NCBI RefSeq assembly: GCF_002900095.1
Contig: NZ_LLKN01000001.1
Location: 372,001-436,000, forward strand
DNA from: Salegentibacter mishustinae
GTDB lineage: Bacteria > Bacteroidota > Bacteroidia > Flavobacteriales > Flavobacteriaceae
Direction: 5' to 3'
Length of the DNA stretch: 64,000 nucleotides
The translations under genes were made by a program, and so were the position numbers. The notes beneath the pieces were generated by a model that worked only from the letters and a program-made list of their open reading frames with translations, had not been told where the DNA came from and did not search any database. Shown piece after piece: positions 19,476 through 28,449 of this stretch. Position 1 is the stretch's first letter. Every line of letters begins with the position of its first letter.

Positions 19476-20824
19476 TATAGAAAGAGTTTTTCAACCTTTT
19501 TTATAGATCTTGGGAGGCAACAAACCACTATCCGATCGCCCCTTGTAATAGTAAATTCACCCAACGCAATTATTCCTTTACCGTCTCTTATAATTCCCCC
19601 AATAATGGCAGATCTTGGAAAATCGAGATCTTTAATTCTTTTATTACAAACCTGGGAATTTGGCTTCACTATAAACTCCAGAAGCTCGGCATTCATATTA
19701 TTGATCTTGGTCATTGCCACTACTTCACCCTTTCTAACATATCTAAAAATATTATTGGCAGCAAGTAACTTCTTATTGATCAGGGTATCAATCCCAATTG
19801 AGTGGCTCAATTGATAATAGTCCATATTTTCTACCAAAGAGATGGTCTTCTTCACGCTTTTAGATTTTGCTACAAGGCAAGACATAATATTGGTTTCCGA
19901 ATTACCGGTAACCGCAATAAATGCATCCATATCGTGCACATTTTCTTCTTCAAGCAGTTCTACATTTCTACCATCTCCATGAATAATTAGAGCATTGGGA
20001 AGTTCATCAGCAAGATCATATGCCTTCTCTTTATTACTCTCAACTAACTTTACATTAAAATTATTCCTACAAAGATCTATAGCTGTTTTTTTACCAATTT
20101 TACTTCCGCCTAAAATCATTATATTCTTTATAGCGTGCTTAGTTTTACCGGTAAGCTTGTAAAGGTTTTCCACACCGCTTTTTAAGGTAATGAAATTCAC
20201 CTGATCGCCTTCCTTAAACTGTGTATCTCCTCGCGGAATAAGAGTATATTGAGTCCCGTAACGCTGAATAGCTATAGGAACAAAGTTAAGATCGGGAAAA
20301 ATATTAGCCGCCTCCTTAACTGTTTTACCCACAAATAGCGCATTTCGAGACAAACTAAGCCCTATCATAGTCAAAGCCCCATTTTCAAATTCATAACTAT
20401 CGTTAAAAGCAGATTGATTAAGTAGCAAAGCAATTTCCCTCGCCGCCAAAGCTTCAGGAGAAATCAATTCGTCTATACCAAAGCGAGTAAAACCAATTTC
20501 CTCTTTGTTTTCTAGAAATTCAGTATTAGAAATACGAGCTATAGTTCTTTTAGCTCCTAGTTGTTTTGCCAAAACACAGGTTGTAATATTGGTAGCTTCA
20601 CTGGAAGTAACACTAATAAGCATATCTACATGCTTTACCTGAGAATCTTTTAAAATTGCAATAGAAGTAGCATCTCCTTTTATCGTCCTGATATCTAAAT
20701 GCGTATCGGCATAAGTAAGATTATCCCGGTTGGTATCAATCAATGTGATATCCTGGGATTCGAAAGAAAGCAATTTTGCCAAATGAAAGCCGACTTCACC
20801 TGCTCCGGCAATAATTATCTTCAT
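19475..20824 (-). CDS. trkA: Trk potassium uptake regulatory subunit TrkA
   Basis: A 449-residue cytoplasmic regulator with two RCK_N/RCK_C pairs. The first nucleotide-binding motif is GAGEVGFHLAKLL at the N-terminus and the second is LGGSKIGKKTAIDL near residue 233. The start is placed at the ATG giving MKIIIAGAGEVG; a start ten codons upstream would add an untypical leader and would leave little room after the promoter box at 20852-20859. It binds NAD(H)/ATP and gates TrkH, which follows as the second gene of the operon. Confidence 0.95.
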   Translation of the reverse strand: MKIIIAGAGEVGFHLAKLLSFESQDITLIDTNRDNLTYADTHLDIRTIKGDATSIAILKDSQVKHVDMLISVTSSEATNITTCVLAKQLGAKRTIARISNTEFLENKEEIGFTRFGIDELISPEALAAREIALLLNQSAFNDSYEFENGALTMIGLSLSRNALFVGKTVKEAANIFPDLNFVPIAIQRYGTQYTLIPRGDTQFKEGDQVNFITLKSGVENLYKLTGKTKHAIKNIMILGGSKIGKKTAIDLCRNNFNVKLVESNKEKAYDLADELPNALIIHGDGRNVELLEEENVHDMDAFIAVTGNSETNIMSCLVAKSKSVKKTISLVENMDYYQLSHSIGIDTLINKKLLAANNIFRYVRKGEVVAMTKINNMNAELLEFIVKPNSQVCNKRIKDLDFPRSAIIGGIIRDGKGIIALGEFTITRGDRIVVCCLPRSIKKVEKLFL

Positions 20825-20851
20825 ATAACAGCTTGAAATTGAAAAGAAGAA

Positions 20852-20859
20852 CAAATGTA
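20852..20859 (-). promoter_or_regulatory. Candidate -7 box for trkA-trkH
   Basis: Minus-strand TACATTTG matches TAnnTTTG, 28 bases upstream of the chosen trkA ATG. Confidence 0.5.
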
Positions 20860-20937
20860 CGGTATTTTAGACAAACCAAAAACCGAACTCTATAACAACA
20901 ATTTCTAAAAGTATCATCACAATTATTTCATATCGTG

Positions 20938-20945
20938 TATCTTTG
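20938..20945 (+). promoter_or_regulatory. Candidate -7 box for menG/ubiE-porT
   Basis: TATCTTTG matches TAnnTTTG, 17 bases before the ATG at 20962. The gap to trkA therefore appears to hold two divergent promoters. Confidence 0.55.
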
Positions 20946-20961
20946 ACCCAAAATTGGTATT

Positions 20962-21690
20962 ATGAGTAAAAAGGTGACTCCTTACCAGGATTCTGGTCTC
21001 AATAAAAAGAAACAGGTTGAGCAGATGTTTGATAAAATATCTGGTAATTATGATGGTTTGAACCGGGTAATCTCCATGGGTACTGACGTGAAATGGAGAA
21101 AAAAGGTTATTGCCCTGGTTAAAGCGCAAAAGCCAAATGCTGTTCTGGATATTGCCACTGGAACCGGAGACCTCGCCATACAAATGGCCGATATAAATGC
21201 TAAAAAAATTGTTGGTCTTGATCTTTCTGAAGGTATGCTGAAAGTTGGGCGCAAAAAAATTGCGGCCAAACACTTAACCGATAAGATTGAAATGGTGCAG
21301 GGAGACTCTGAAGCCCTACCTTTTGAAGACAATTCTTTTGATGCGATAACCGTAGCATTTGGAGTGCGCAATTTTGAAGATTTAGAAAAAGGATTATCAG
21401 AAATTCAAAGGGTTCTAAAACCCGGCGGAATTTTTGTAGTTTTGGAAACTTCTGTCCCTACCAGATTTCCGTTCAAACAAGGTTATAAATTATATTCTGG
21501 CTATATGCTACCCCTAATTGGGAGAATATTTTCAAAAGACCGGGAAGCTTACTCTTATTTAAGTAAAAGTGCAGCCGAATTTCCATATGGAGAAGCTTTC
21601 AACAATATTTTAAAGAAAACGGGGTTTATAAATGTAGAAAATAAGCCTCAAACTTTTGGGGTTGCAACCATTTATACTGCTTCAAAATAA
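20962..21690 (+). CDS. ubiE: Demethylmenaquinone methyltransferase (MenG/UbiE)
   Basis: A 242-residue class I SAM methyltransferase. The UbiE signatures are present: [17 protein letters not shown] near the N-terminus, the SAM loop [11 protein letters not shown], and the conserved FGVRNFEDL and VLKPGG segments. It methylates demethylmenaquinone in the last step of menaquinone synthesis; Bacteroidota use menaquinone rather than ubiquinone, so MenG is the functional name. It is followed four bases later by porT, suggesting one transcript. Confidence 0.94.
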   Translation: MSKKVTPYQDSGLNKKKQVEQMFDKISGNYDGLNRVISMGTDVKWRKKVIALVKAQKPNAVLDIATGTGDLAIQMADINAKKIVGLDLSEGMLKVGRKKIAAKHLTDKIEMVQGDSEALPFEDNSFDAITVAFGVRNFEDLEKGLSEIQRVLKPGGIFVVLETSVPTRFPFKQGYKLYSGYMLPLIGRIFSKDREAYSYLSKSAAEFPYGEAFNNILKKTGFINVENKPQTFGVATIYTASK

Positions 21691-21694
21691 AATT

Positions 21695-22366
21695 ATGAAG
21701 AAACTTTTTGTTATTGCCTTTCTTTTTTGCGTTCAATTTGGTAATGCGCAAATTTTTGGAGGAGATAAAATTATTAATAACGAGAATTTTGACAAACAAC
21801 GTTGGTCCTGGGGATACTACCTGGGTTTTAATACCTACGATTTCAAATTCAAATATAACGAGGAACCATCAACTAATGGAAACGATCTCATTATCGAAAA
21901 AACTATGGGGTTCAACGTTGGCCTGGTTGGAAATTTAAAACTCAATAATAACTTAGACCTTCGGTTGGAACCTGGGGTTACTTTTAACACTCGTAATTTC
22001 AGACCTCCTTCTACCAAAGAAATTGAAGAAATAAACTCTACCTATGTTCATATCCCGCTGTTATTGAAGTTTTCTGCAGACCGTATCAATAACTTCAAAC
22101 CATTTATAGTGGGCGGTTTATCTACTTCAATTAACCTCTCAAGTAACGAAAACAATCCGGATGCAGAATTTAGGTTTAAAACCAATAATTATCATTATGA
22201 AGTTGGGATTGGTATAGACTTATACCTTTATTACTTTAAGTTTTCACCATCAATAAGAGGTGTTTTCACGATAAACAACGAGCTAAATGAATCTACAAAC
22301 GAAGCGGCTGGAAGTATAGATGCGATGCGATCCCAAGCGCTGTTCCTCAATTTTACGTTTCAGTAG
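21695..22366 (+). CDS. porT: PorT-family outer membrane protein (T9SS-associated)
   Basis: A 223-residue beta-barrel protein with a cleavable signal peptide ending FGNAQ. The start at 21695 is preferred because it begins the signal peptide; an earlier in-frame start would overlap ubiE. Alternating-residue strands and the ubiE-porT-rRNA methyltransferase order match the PorT/SprT locus of flavobacteria, where PorT is needed for type IX secretion. This fits the two T9SS-tailed proteins at the left end of the window. The family call is by pattern and context; a generic outer membrane barrel is the alternative. Confidence 0.8.
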   Translation: MKKLFVIAFLFCVQFGNAQIFGGDKIINNENFDKQRWSWGYYLGFNTYDFKFKYNEEPSTNGNDLIIEKTMGFNVGLVGNLKLNNNLDLRLEPGVTFNTRNFRPPSTKEIEEINSTYVHIPLLLKFSADRINNFKPFIVGGLSTSINLSSNENNPDAEFRFKTNNYHYEVGIGIDLYLYYFKFSPSIRGVFTINNELNESTNEAAGSIDAMRSQALFLNFTFQ

Positions 22367-22381
22367 AGCTTTATCAGGTTT

Positions 22382-23116
22382 TTAATGAGTAAAACTCTTA
22401 CGTTTAAATTCACTTAGTAGAATTGCGGTGGCTGTTGCTACGTTTAGGCTTTCAGTTTCTTTTAATTCTCCAAAACGAGGAATGCTTATTTTTTTATTAA
22501 TTAAAGCTTCAATTTCAGCTGAAATTCCATTCGCTTCATTTCCCATCACCAGGATTGCCTTTTCTTCGGTTTCACTTCTATAAATATTCTCTCCTTCCAT
22601 AAAAGCACCATATACGGGAAGTTCTGATTTTTCGAGGTGATTTTTTAAGTCACAATAGGAAATATTCACCCTGGCTAAAGATCCCATCGTTGCCTGAACT
22701 ACTTTTGGGTTGAAGCAATCTACCGAATCATTAGAACACATCAGATTTTTTACCCCAAACCAATCACAAAGCCTTATAATAGTCCCCAAATTTCCGGGAT
22801 CCCTAACTCCATCTAAAGCTAGAGTGAGACTTTCTTCCTGAACTATTTTTTCCGCTGGAATTTCGAATAAGGCTAATGCCGCCTGTGGTGTTTTAAGAAA
22901 ACTTATTTTTTTGAGTTCCTTTTCATCAAGTTCTTGAACTTTATTAGAATCAACACCAAAATCTGCCGAAATCGTAAAAAGCCTATTTAGAATAAATTTT
23001 GAGTTTATAAGCTCGTTTATTGTTTTAAAACCTTCGGCTACAAAAAGTCCGTTTTTATAACGGTATTTTTTTTGTGCAAGACTGGTTATTAACTTAATTT
23101 GGCTTTTACTAACCAT
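22382..23116 (-). CDS. TrmH/SpoU-family RNA 2'-O-methyltransferase
   Basis: A 244-residue SPOUT methyltransferase. The C-terminal knot motifs are visible: DPGNLGTIIRLCDWFG, LVMGNEANGIS and SLNVATATAILLSEF. The N-terminal substrate-binding domain starts MVSKSQIKLITSLAQKKYR; this ATG at 23116 is chosen because earlier in-frame sequence is antisense to the tamL signal peptide region. It probably methylates a ribose in rRNA (RlmB-like) or tRNA; the exact site cannot be told. It is divergent from tamL with only 31 bp between start codons and ends 15 bp from the convergent porT. Confidence 0.9.
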   Translation of the reverse strand: MVSKSQIKLITSLAQKKYRYKNGLFVAEGFKTINELINSKFILNRLFTISADFGVDSNKVQELDEKELKKISFLKTPQAALALFEIPAEKIVQEESLTLALDGVRDPGNLGTIIRLCDWFGVKNLMCSNDSVDCFNPKVVQATMGSLARVNISYCDLKNHLEKSELPVYGAFMEGENIYRSETEEKAILVMGNEANGISAEIEALINKKISIPRFGELKETESLNVATATAILLSEFKRKSFTH

Positions 23117-23126
23117 ACAAAAAATG

Positions 23127-23134
23127 TAATTTTG
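23127..23134 (+). promoter_or_regulatory. Candidate -7 box for tamL
   Basis: TAATTTTG matches TAnnTTTG. The predicted transcript would start only a few bases before the ATG at 23148, giving a very short leader. Confidence 0.45.
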
Positions 23135-23147
23135 ATCTCTTAAAAAT

Positions 23148-25727
23148 GTGTGTTTGAATCGGCATTTCGCAAAAATATCATTATTTTTTTTAAGCCTGCT
23201 TTTTTTAATTTCCTGTAATGCTGTAAAACGCGTAGAAGGTGATGATAAACTGCTCACTGACAATGAGATTTTCGTCAATGACGAAAAGATTAAAGAAACC
23301 CGTATTTACAACCAGCTCTACCAGGAACCAAATACCAGTTTCTTAGGAGTTCCACTTCGACTTCATTTTTATAATCTTGCCCGCCCAAATATCGATTCTA
23401 TTTTAAGCGAAAAATATCTTGAAAATGAAAGCAAGAAAAATACACTGGTAGATATTCTTTCCTATAAACAGTTTGAAAAATTTCTGCATTCACGAAAGAC
23501 TTTCAACGAATGGATTAAAAGAACCGGCGAAGCACCGGTAATTGTAAATGAGGAAGAAACCAAAAAATCGGTTAACCGTTTAAATTCCTGGTATTGGAAC
23601 AATGGCTGGTTTAATGTAGAAACCGATTACGAAATAATTTCTTCAGAAAATAAAAAGAAACGCGCTCGGGTAGCCTACGAAGTTAGAACCGGAGAACCTT
23701 ATTATTTAGATTCCATCACTACCAATATATCTTCTAAAGTTATAGATTCTTTATACGAACTTCATAAAGACGAATCTGTCATTAAGAAAGGTATGCAGTA
23801 TAAAACCTTGGATATCAATGAAGAAAGAGACCGCCTCACTTCTCTTTTTAGAAATAGCGGGGTGTATAATTTTGACCAGGAATATATAAGTTTTAATGCC
23901 GATACGATTAACACGGGCAAAAATGTAAATACAACCGTGATAATAAAAAACCGTTTTGCTTCAGAAGAAGACACCACCTCAAGGGTTCCATTTAAAATTC
24001 ACGAAATTAGTAAGGTTAATATTTTCACCGATTATAAATATGCAAATCGGAATCAGGCATTAACCGATAGTATAACTACCGATGAGGGCTACACCCTTTA
24101 TAGCTTTGAAGAACTTCGCTATAAACCCGAAGCCATTACCGATGCAGTTTTTATTAGACCAGGAAATACATACAGTGATATTTCCCGCTCCCGAACTTAC
24201 AATCGCTTAAACTCTTTACGCGTTTTTAAATATCCTAATGTACAATTCACCCCAGATCCTGCAGATTCTACCCGTAGTGATCTTGTGGCTAATATTTTTT
24301 TAACTCCGCAGCCAAAATACTCATTGGGTTTCGATTTTGATGTTTCACAAAGCAATATCCAAAAGTTCGGAATTGGTTTTGGCGGCTCGCTTTTAATAAG
24401 AAACGTATTTAGAGGAGCCGAAAACTTTGAAATTTCAGGACGGGGAAGTATAGGATCGTCTACAGATGCCGCAATAAGTGGAAATGACGACCGATTTTTT
24501 GATATTTCAGAAATTGGAGCCGATCTTAAACTTACTTTTCCAAGGATATTTCTTCCTATTAATACCGATAAGTTTATCCCGAAATACATGCAACCCTTTA
24601 CCGCACTTAGCGTAGGAGTTAGCACCCAAAATAATATTGGTTTAGATAAGCGAAACCTTACCGGGATTCTTAATTACCGTTGGAATCCGTCGCCACAACT
24701 TTCTAACCGCCTTGATCTTTTAAACATTCAATACGTAAGAAACCTGAATACCGATAACTATTTTAATGTTTATCGTAATTCGTACAACGATCTCAACCAG
24801 ATCGTTCAATCGGGCAGTATCGTTACCAATCCCTCTTATTTAAATGAAGAAGGATTGCTAATTATCCCAACAGGAGCTGAAAGTTTTATTAACGATGTCT
24901 CGAATAATACCGGTGGGACTACCGGCCTGGACGAAGATCAAACACAACTGGTAAATAATATAGGAGAACGTAAAAATCGTTTAACTGAAAACAACCTGAT
25001 TTTCGCTACTAACTACACCTATTTATGGAATACCAAGAAAAATTTATACGATCAGGAATTCACTAGGTTTAGGTTTAAAATAGAAACCGCTGGGAATACA
25101 CTTTCTGCAATTTCCTCAATAGCCGACTTTGAAAAAAATGAAAATGGAAATTATAATATTTTAGGAGTAAACTTCTCTCAATATATCAAAACCGAGCTCG
25201 ATTTTATTAAGCACTGGGATATGGGACAGAATAATATTTTAGCTTTTCGAGCATTCGGCGGCGTGGCAATCCCTTATGGAAATGCAAACAGCATCCCATT
25301 TGTAAGAAGTTTCTTTGCCGGTGGCCCTAATGATAATCGTGCGTGGCGAGCTTACGATCTTGGCCCGGGCAGCAGTGGCGGTCGAAATGAATTTAATGAA
25401 GCTAATATGAAACTTGCCTTTAATGCAGAATATCGTTACAACCTGTTTGGCGCTTTAAATTCGGCTGTTTTTATAGACGTAGGAAATATCTGGAATGTAC
25501 TGGATATTGTTGAAGATGAAAAGGCAACTTTTGAGTCCCTTGCAGACTTAAAAAATATTGCTGTAGGCTCTGGTTTTGGACTTAGGTACGACTTTAACTT
25601 TTTTGTATTAAGATTTGATGTTGGCTTTAAAACCTACAACCCTGCCCTTCCCGAAGGCAATCGCTGGTTTAAAAATTACAACTTTAATAATGCGGTCTAT
25701 AATGTAGGGATCAATTATCCTTTCTAA
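23148..25727 (+). CDS. tamL: TamL: lipidated Omp85-family outer membrane assembly protein
   Basis: An 859-residue protein. The N-terminus is a lipoprotein signal with lipobox LISC (Cys23), as expected for the Bacteroidota TamL variant of TamA. POTRA-like modules follow (about residues 30-370), then a C-terminal 16-strand barrel with the conserved lid-loop-like segment near DNRAWRAYDLGPG and the final aromatic-ended strand (VGINYPF). The known role of the family is insertion or transport of outer membrane components with TamB. The gene shares a 31-bp divergent gap with the RNA methyltransferase. BamA is the alternative family, but the lipobox and divergence favour TamL. Confidence 0.87.
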   Translation: MCLNRHFAKISLFFLSLLFLISCNAVKRVEGDDKLLTDNEIFVNDEKIKETRIYNQLYQEPNTSFLGVPLRLHFYNLARPNIDSILSEKYLENESKKNTLVDILSYKQFEKFLHSRKTFNEWIKRTGEAPVIVNEEETKKSVNRLNSWYWNNGWFNVETDYEIISSENKKKRARVAYEVRTGEPYYLDSITTNISSKVIDSLYELHKDESVIKKGMQYKTLDINEERDRLTSLFRNSGVYNFDQEYISFNADTINTGKNVNTTVIIKNRFASEEDTTSRVPFKIHEISKVNIFTDYKYANRNQALTDSITTDEGYTLYSFEELRYKPEAITDAVFIRPGNTYSDISRSRTYNRLNSLRVFKYPNVQFTPDPADSTRSDLVANIFLTPQPKYSLGFDFDVSQSNIQKFGIGFGGSLLIRNVFRGAENFEISGRGSIGSSTDAAISGNDDRFFDISEIGADLKLTFPRIFLPINTDKFIPKYMQPFTALSVGVSTQNNIGLDKRNLTGILNYRWNPSPQLSNRLDLLNIQYVRNLNTDNYFNVYRNSYNDLNQIVQSGSIVTNPSYLNEEGLLIIPTGAESFINDVSNNTGGTTGLDEDQTQLVNNIGERKNRLTENNLIFATNYTYLWNTKKNLYDQEFTRFRFKIETAGNTLSAISSIADFEKNENGNYNILGVNFSQYIKTELDFIKHWDMGQNNILAFRAFGGVAIPYGNANSIPFVRSFFAGGPNDNRAWRAYDLGPGSSGGRNEFNEANMKLAFNAEYRYNLFGALNSAVFIDVGNIWNVLDIVEDEKATFESLADLKNIAVGSGFGLRYDFNFFVLRFDVGFKTYNPALPEGNRWFKNYNFNNAVYNVGINYPF

Positions 25728-25742
25728 GCCAACATATTTTCT

Positions 25743-25750
25743 TATTTTTG
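25743..25750 (+). promoter_or_regulatory. Candidate -7 box for fbaA
   Basis: TATTTTTG matches TAnnTTTG, 23 bases before the fbaA ATG and 16 bases after the tamL stop. Confidence 0.5.
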
Positions 25751-25772
25751 TATTTCTAATTCAACTAAAATT

Positions 25773-26840
25773 ATGAGTCACAACATTAAACCAGGCGTAG
25801 CCACAGGAAAAGAAGTACAGGAAATATTTAATTATGCCAAGGAAAAAGGCTTTGCCCTTCCTGCAGTAAACGTAATTAGTTCAAGCAGTATGAATGCGGT
25901 AATGGAAACCGCTGCCGAACTAAATTCACCGGTAATTATTCAATTCTCTAATGGAGGTGCCCAGTTTAACGCCGGGAAAGGACTTTCTAACGATAACGAA
26001 AAAGCTGCTATTGCGGGTGCGGTAGCGGGAGCAAAACATATAAATGAGCTTGCTGAAGCTTATGGTGCAGTAGTTATTTTACATACAGACCACTGTGCGA
26101 AAAAACTACTTCCCTGGATAGATGGTTTATTGGATGCCAGTGAAAAACATTTCGAGCAATTCGGAAAACCATTGTATAGCTCGCATATGATAGATCTTTC
26201 TGAAGAACCTCTTGAGGAAAATATTGCAACCTGCAAGAAATATCTTGAAAGAATGAGCAAAATGGGGATGACCCTGGAAATTGAACTTGGAGTAACTGGT
26301 GGTGAAGAAGACGGTGTAGATAATACTGATGTTGATTCCTCTAAATTATATACCCAACCAGAAGAAGTAGCTTATGCTTATGAAGAATTAAGCAAAGTAA
26401 GCGATCAGTTCACAATTGCTGCAGCTTTTGGAAACGTTCACGGAGTTTACAGACCCGGAAACGTAAAACTCACTCCGATAATCCTTAAAAACTCTCAGGA
26501 ACACATTACTAAAAAATATGGTGTAGAAGAAAATCATATTGACTTTGTATTCCACGGAGGTAGTGGTTCTACTGTTGAAGAAATTCGCGAAGGAATTAGC
26601 TACGGAGTAATTAAAATGAATATCGATACCGACCTTCAATATGCTTACCTTGAAGGTATTCGTGATTATATGGGAGAAAAGAAAGATTATCTTGCTACCC
26701 AAATAGGTAATCCTGAAGGAAGCGATGTACCTAACAAGAAATATTACGATCCAAGAAAATGGCTACGCGAAGGAGAGCTTACTTTTAAAGCCCGACTTAA
26801 AAAGGCATTCGAAGACCTTAATAACGTAAATACTTTATAA
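25773..26840 (+). CDS. fbaA: Class II fructose-bisphosphate aldolase
   Basis: A 355-residue zinc-dependent aldolase of the long (class IIA, E. coli FbaA) type. The metal-site HTDHCAKK motif, the IELGVTGGEEDGV loop, AAAFGNVHGVY and VFHGGSGST with the phosphate-binding glycines, and IKMNIDTDLQ are all present. It cleaves fructose 1,6-bisphosphate to dihydroxyacetone phosphate and glyceraldehyde 3-phosphate, or runs in reverse in gluconeogenesis. It lies alone between a promoter box and a strong terminator. Confidence 0.96.
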   Translation: MSHNIKPGVATGKEVQEIFNYAKEKGFALPAVNVISSSSMNAVMETAAELNSPVIIQFSNGGAQFNAGKGLSNDNEKAAIAGAVAGAKHINELAEAYGAVVILHTDHCAKKLLPWIDGLLDASEKHFEQFGKPLYSSHMIDLSEEPLEENIATCKKYLERMSKMGMTLEIELGVTGGEEDGVDNTDVDSSKLYTQPEEVAYAYEELSKVSDQFTIAAAFGNVHGVYRPGNVKLTPIILKNSQEHITKKYGVEENHIDFVFHGGSGSTVEEIREGISYGVIKMNIDTDLQYAYLEGIRDYMGEKKDYLATQIGNPEGSDVPNKKYYDPRKWLREGELTFKARLKKAFEDLNNVNTL

Positions 26841-26855
26841 ATTTAATTTTTATTC

Positions 26856-26891
26856 AACAGCTGGAATTTCAAAGATTCCGGCTGTTTTTAT
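26856..26891 (+). terminator. Rho-independent terminator after fbaA
   Basis: A 12-bp stem AACAGCTGGAAT/ATTCCGGCTGTT (one G-T pair), a 7-nt loop, then a T run. Confidence 0.9.
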
Positions 26892-26953
26892 TTTAAGTAA
26901 AACTTTCAGTTTGTTGCTTATAAAATAGACTGAAACCTGAAACCTGAAAATAG

Positions 26954-27811
26954 ATGGCTTGGTTTAAAAGAACACAAAAAGGAATTCAAACACCAACAGA
27001 ACATAAAAAAGATGTTCCTAAAGGTCTTTGGTATAAATCACCAACTGGTAAGATTGTAGATGCCGAACAGTTGGAAAGCAATTTTTATGTAAGTCCGGAA
27101 GATGGTTACCACGTAAGAATTGGCAGTAAAGAATATTTTAAGATCCTTTTTGATGATAATAAATTCAAAGAATTGGATAAAGATGTAACTTCTAAAGATC
27201 CTTTAAGTTTCAAGGATACTAAGAAATACACCGATCGTCTAAAGGCCGCCCAGGAAAAAACCGATCTTAATGATGCGGTTCGTACCGCTGTTGGAAAATC
27301 TAAAGGAAAAGATCTCGTAATTGCCTGTATGGATTTTAGTTTTATTGGCGGTTCTATGGGATCTGTAGTAGGTGAAAAAATTGCCCGCGCTGCAGAATAC
27401 GCCCTAAACAATCAAATTCCTTTCATGATAATTTCCAAATCTGGAGGGGCAAGAATGCAAGAAGCAGCTTTATCACTAATGCAATTGGCAAAAACTTCGG
27501 TTAGATTGGCACAACTTGCAGAAGCTCGCCTACCTTACATTTCTTTAGCCACAGATCCAACTACCGGGGGTACCACAGCCTCTTTCGCAATGTTAGGAGA
27601 TATTAATATTTCTGAACCAGGCGCTTTAATAGGATTTGCAGGACCTCGTGTAGTAAAAGACACCACCGGAAAAGATCTTCCAAAAGATTTTCAAACTTCA
27701 GAATTCCTTAAGGAACATGGCTTTTTAGATTTCATAACAAAAAGGTCCGAACTTAAGAATAAAGTAAACCTGTATTTGGATCTTATTCAAAATCAACCGG
27801 TAAGAGCTTAA
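26954..27811 (+). CDS. accD: Acetyl-CoA carboxylase carboxyltransferase beta subunit, zinc ribbon lost
   Basis: A 285-residue AccD. The carboxyltransferase core is intact: [53 protein letters not shown] and GFAGPRVV. AccD with AccA transfers carboxyl from biotin to acetyl-CoA, the first step of fatty acid synthesis. Oddity: the usual N-terminal zinc ribbon has two CxxC pairs, but here the same segment reads [11 protein letters not shown] and [13 protein letters not shown], with Ser and other residues in place of all four cysteines, so it cannot bind zinc in the usual way. The frame is otherwise complete, so this is a real substitution rather than damage. Confidence 0.94.
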   Translation: MAWFKRTQKGIQTPTEHKKDVPKGLWYKSPTGKIVDAEQLESNFYVSPEDGYHVRIGSKEYFKILFDDNKFKELDKDVTSKDPLSFKDTKKYTDRLKAAQEKTDLNDAVRTAVGKSKGKDLVIACMDFSFIGGSMGSVVGEKIARAAEYALNNQIPFMIISKSGGARMQEAALSLMQLAKTSVRLAQLAEARLPYISLATDPTTGGTTASFAMLGDINISEPGALIGFAGPRVVKDTTGKDLPKDFQTSEFLKEHGFLDFITKRSELKNKVNLYLDLIQNQPVRA

Positions 27812-27851
27812 AATAAATTTTCCTTTAAGTAGGTAATTATATAGAAAGTAG

Positions 27852-27859
27852 TATCTTTG
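27852..27859 (+). promoter_or_regulatory. Candidate -7 box for rpsO
   Basis: TATCTTTG is a full match to TAnnTTTG, 53 bases before the rpsO ATG. Confidence 0.6.
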
Positions 27860-27864
27860 CCGCC

Positions 27865-27881
27865 TGACGGAAAAACTGTCA
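27865..27881 (+). promoter_or_regulatory. Hairpin at the predicted 5' end of the rpsO mRNA
   Basis: TGACGG (27865-27870) can pair with CTGTCA (27876-27881) around an AAAAA loop. The expected transcription start from the upstream box falls at about 27865, so this would be the very 5' end of the message. It may stabilise the mRNA or take part in S15 control; this is inference. Confidence 0.35.
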
Positions 27882-27912
27882 ATACATAAAAATCATTAAA
27901 ATTAATATTGGA

Positions 27913-28182
27913 ATGTATTTAGCCAAAGAAAGAAAAGAAGAAATTTTTGAGAAACACGGAAAAAGCAAAACCGACACTGGTTCTGCTGAAGGACAAATCG
28001 CTTTGTTCACTTACCGAATCTCTCACCTTTCTGACCACTTAAAAAAGAATCGTAAAGACTACAACTCAGAGCGTTCTTTGGTAAGACTGGTTGGTAAAAG
28101 AAGAAGCTTACTTGATTACTTAATGAAGAAAGATATTATGAGATATCGTGCGATCGTTAAAGAATTAGGATTAAGAAAATAA
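27913..28182 (+). CDS. rpsO: 30S ribosomal protein S15
   Basis: An 89-residue S15, the usual length. The DTGSAEGQIALFTYRI and LVGKRRSLLDYL signatures are present; it binds 16S rRNA helices 20-22 in the central domain. It is followed by a strong terminator and then pnp, the common bacterial rpsO-pnp order. Confidence 0.97.
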   Translation: MYLAKERKEEIFEKHGKSKTDTGSAEGQIALFTYRISHLSDHLKKNRKDYNSERSLVRLVGKRRSLLDYLMKKDIMRYRAIVKELGLRK

Positions 28183-28187
28183 ATTTC

Positions 28188-28214
28188 AAAGGGGGCTTTA
28201 CGCCCCCTTTTTTT
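28188..28214 (+). terminator. Rho-independent terminator after rpsO
   Basis: A perfect 9-bp stem AAAGGGGGC/GCCCCCTTT with a 5-nt loop and a T run. Confidence 0.93.
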
Positions 28215-28339
28215 ATATAGTATTAATTAATAAATTTCCTCTGGTAAGCTTATTTCACAGAAAAATACAAGCTAGCCTTGAAATATTTTAAATCTCGATT
28301 ATCGAGTAAAATTGTCGCTCAAAGAGAGTAGTTTTTCAT

Positions 28340-28393
28340 TGGTCTACACAACACACAACACAACTCCCGGCCGTCCGGTATAGGCGGAGACCA
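28340..28393 (+). promoter_or_regulatory. Possible structured leader of pnp
   Basis: TGGTCT (28340-28345) can close with AGACCA (28388-28393) around an A/C-rich run and an unusually GC-rich inner palindrome CCGGCCGTCCGG. The local base composition differs sharply from the AT-rich surroundings. pnp mRNA leaders in other bacteria carry stem-loops used for autoregulation; whether this is one is a guess. Confidence 0.35.
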
Positions 28394-28449
28394 TTGTTTA
28401 ACAAAAAGATCTGGTGAAGTTATTCAGATCAAACGAAGAATTCAAAATT

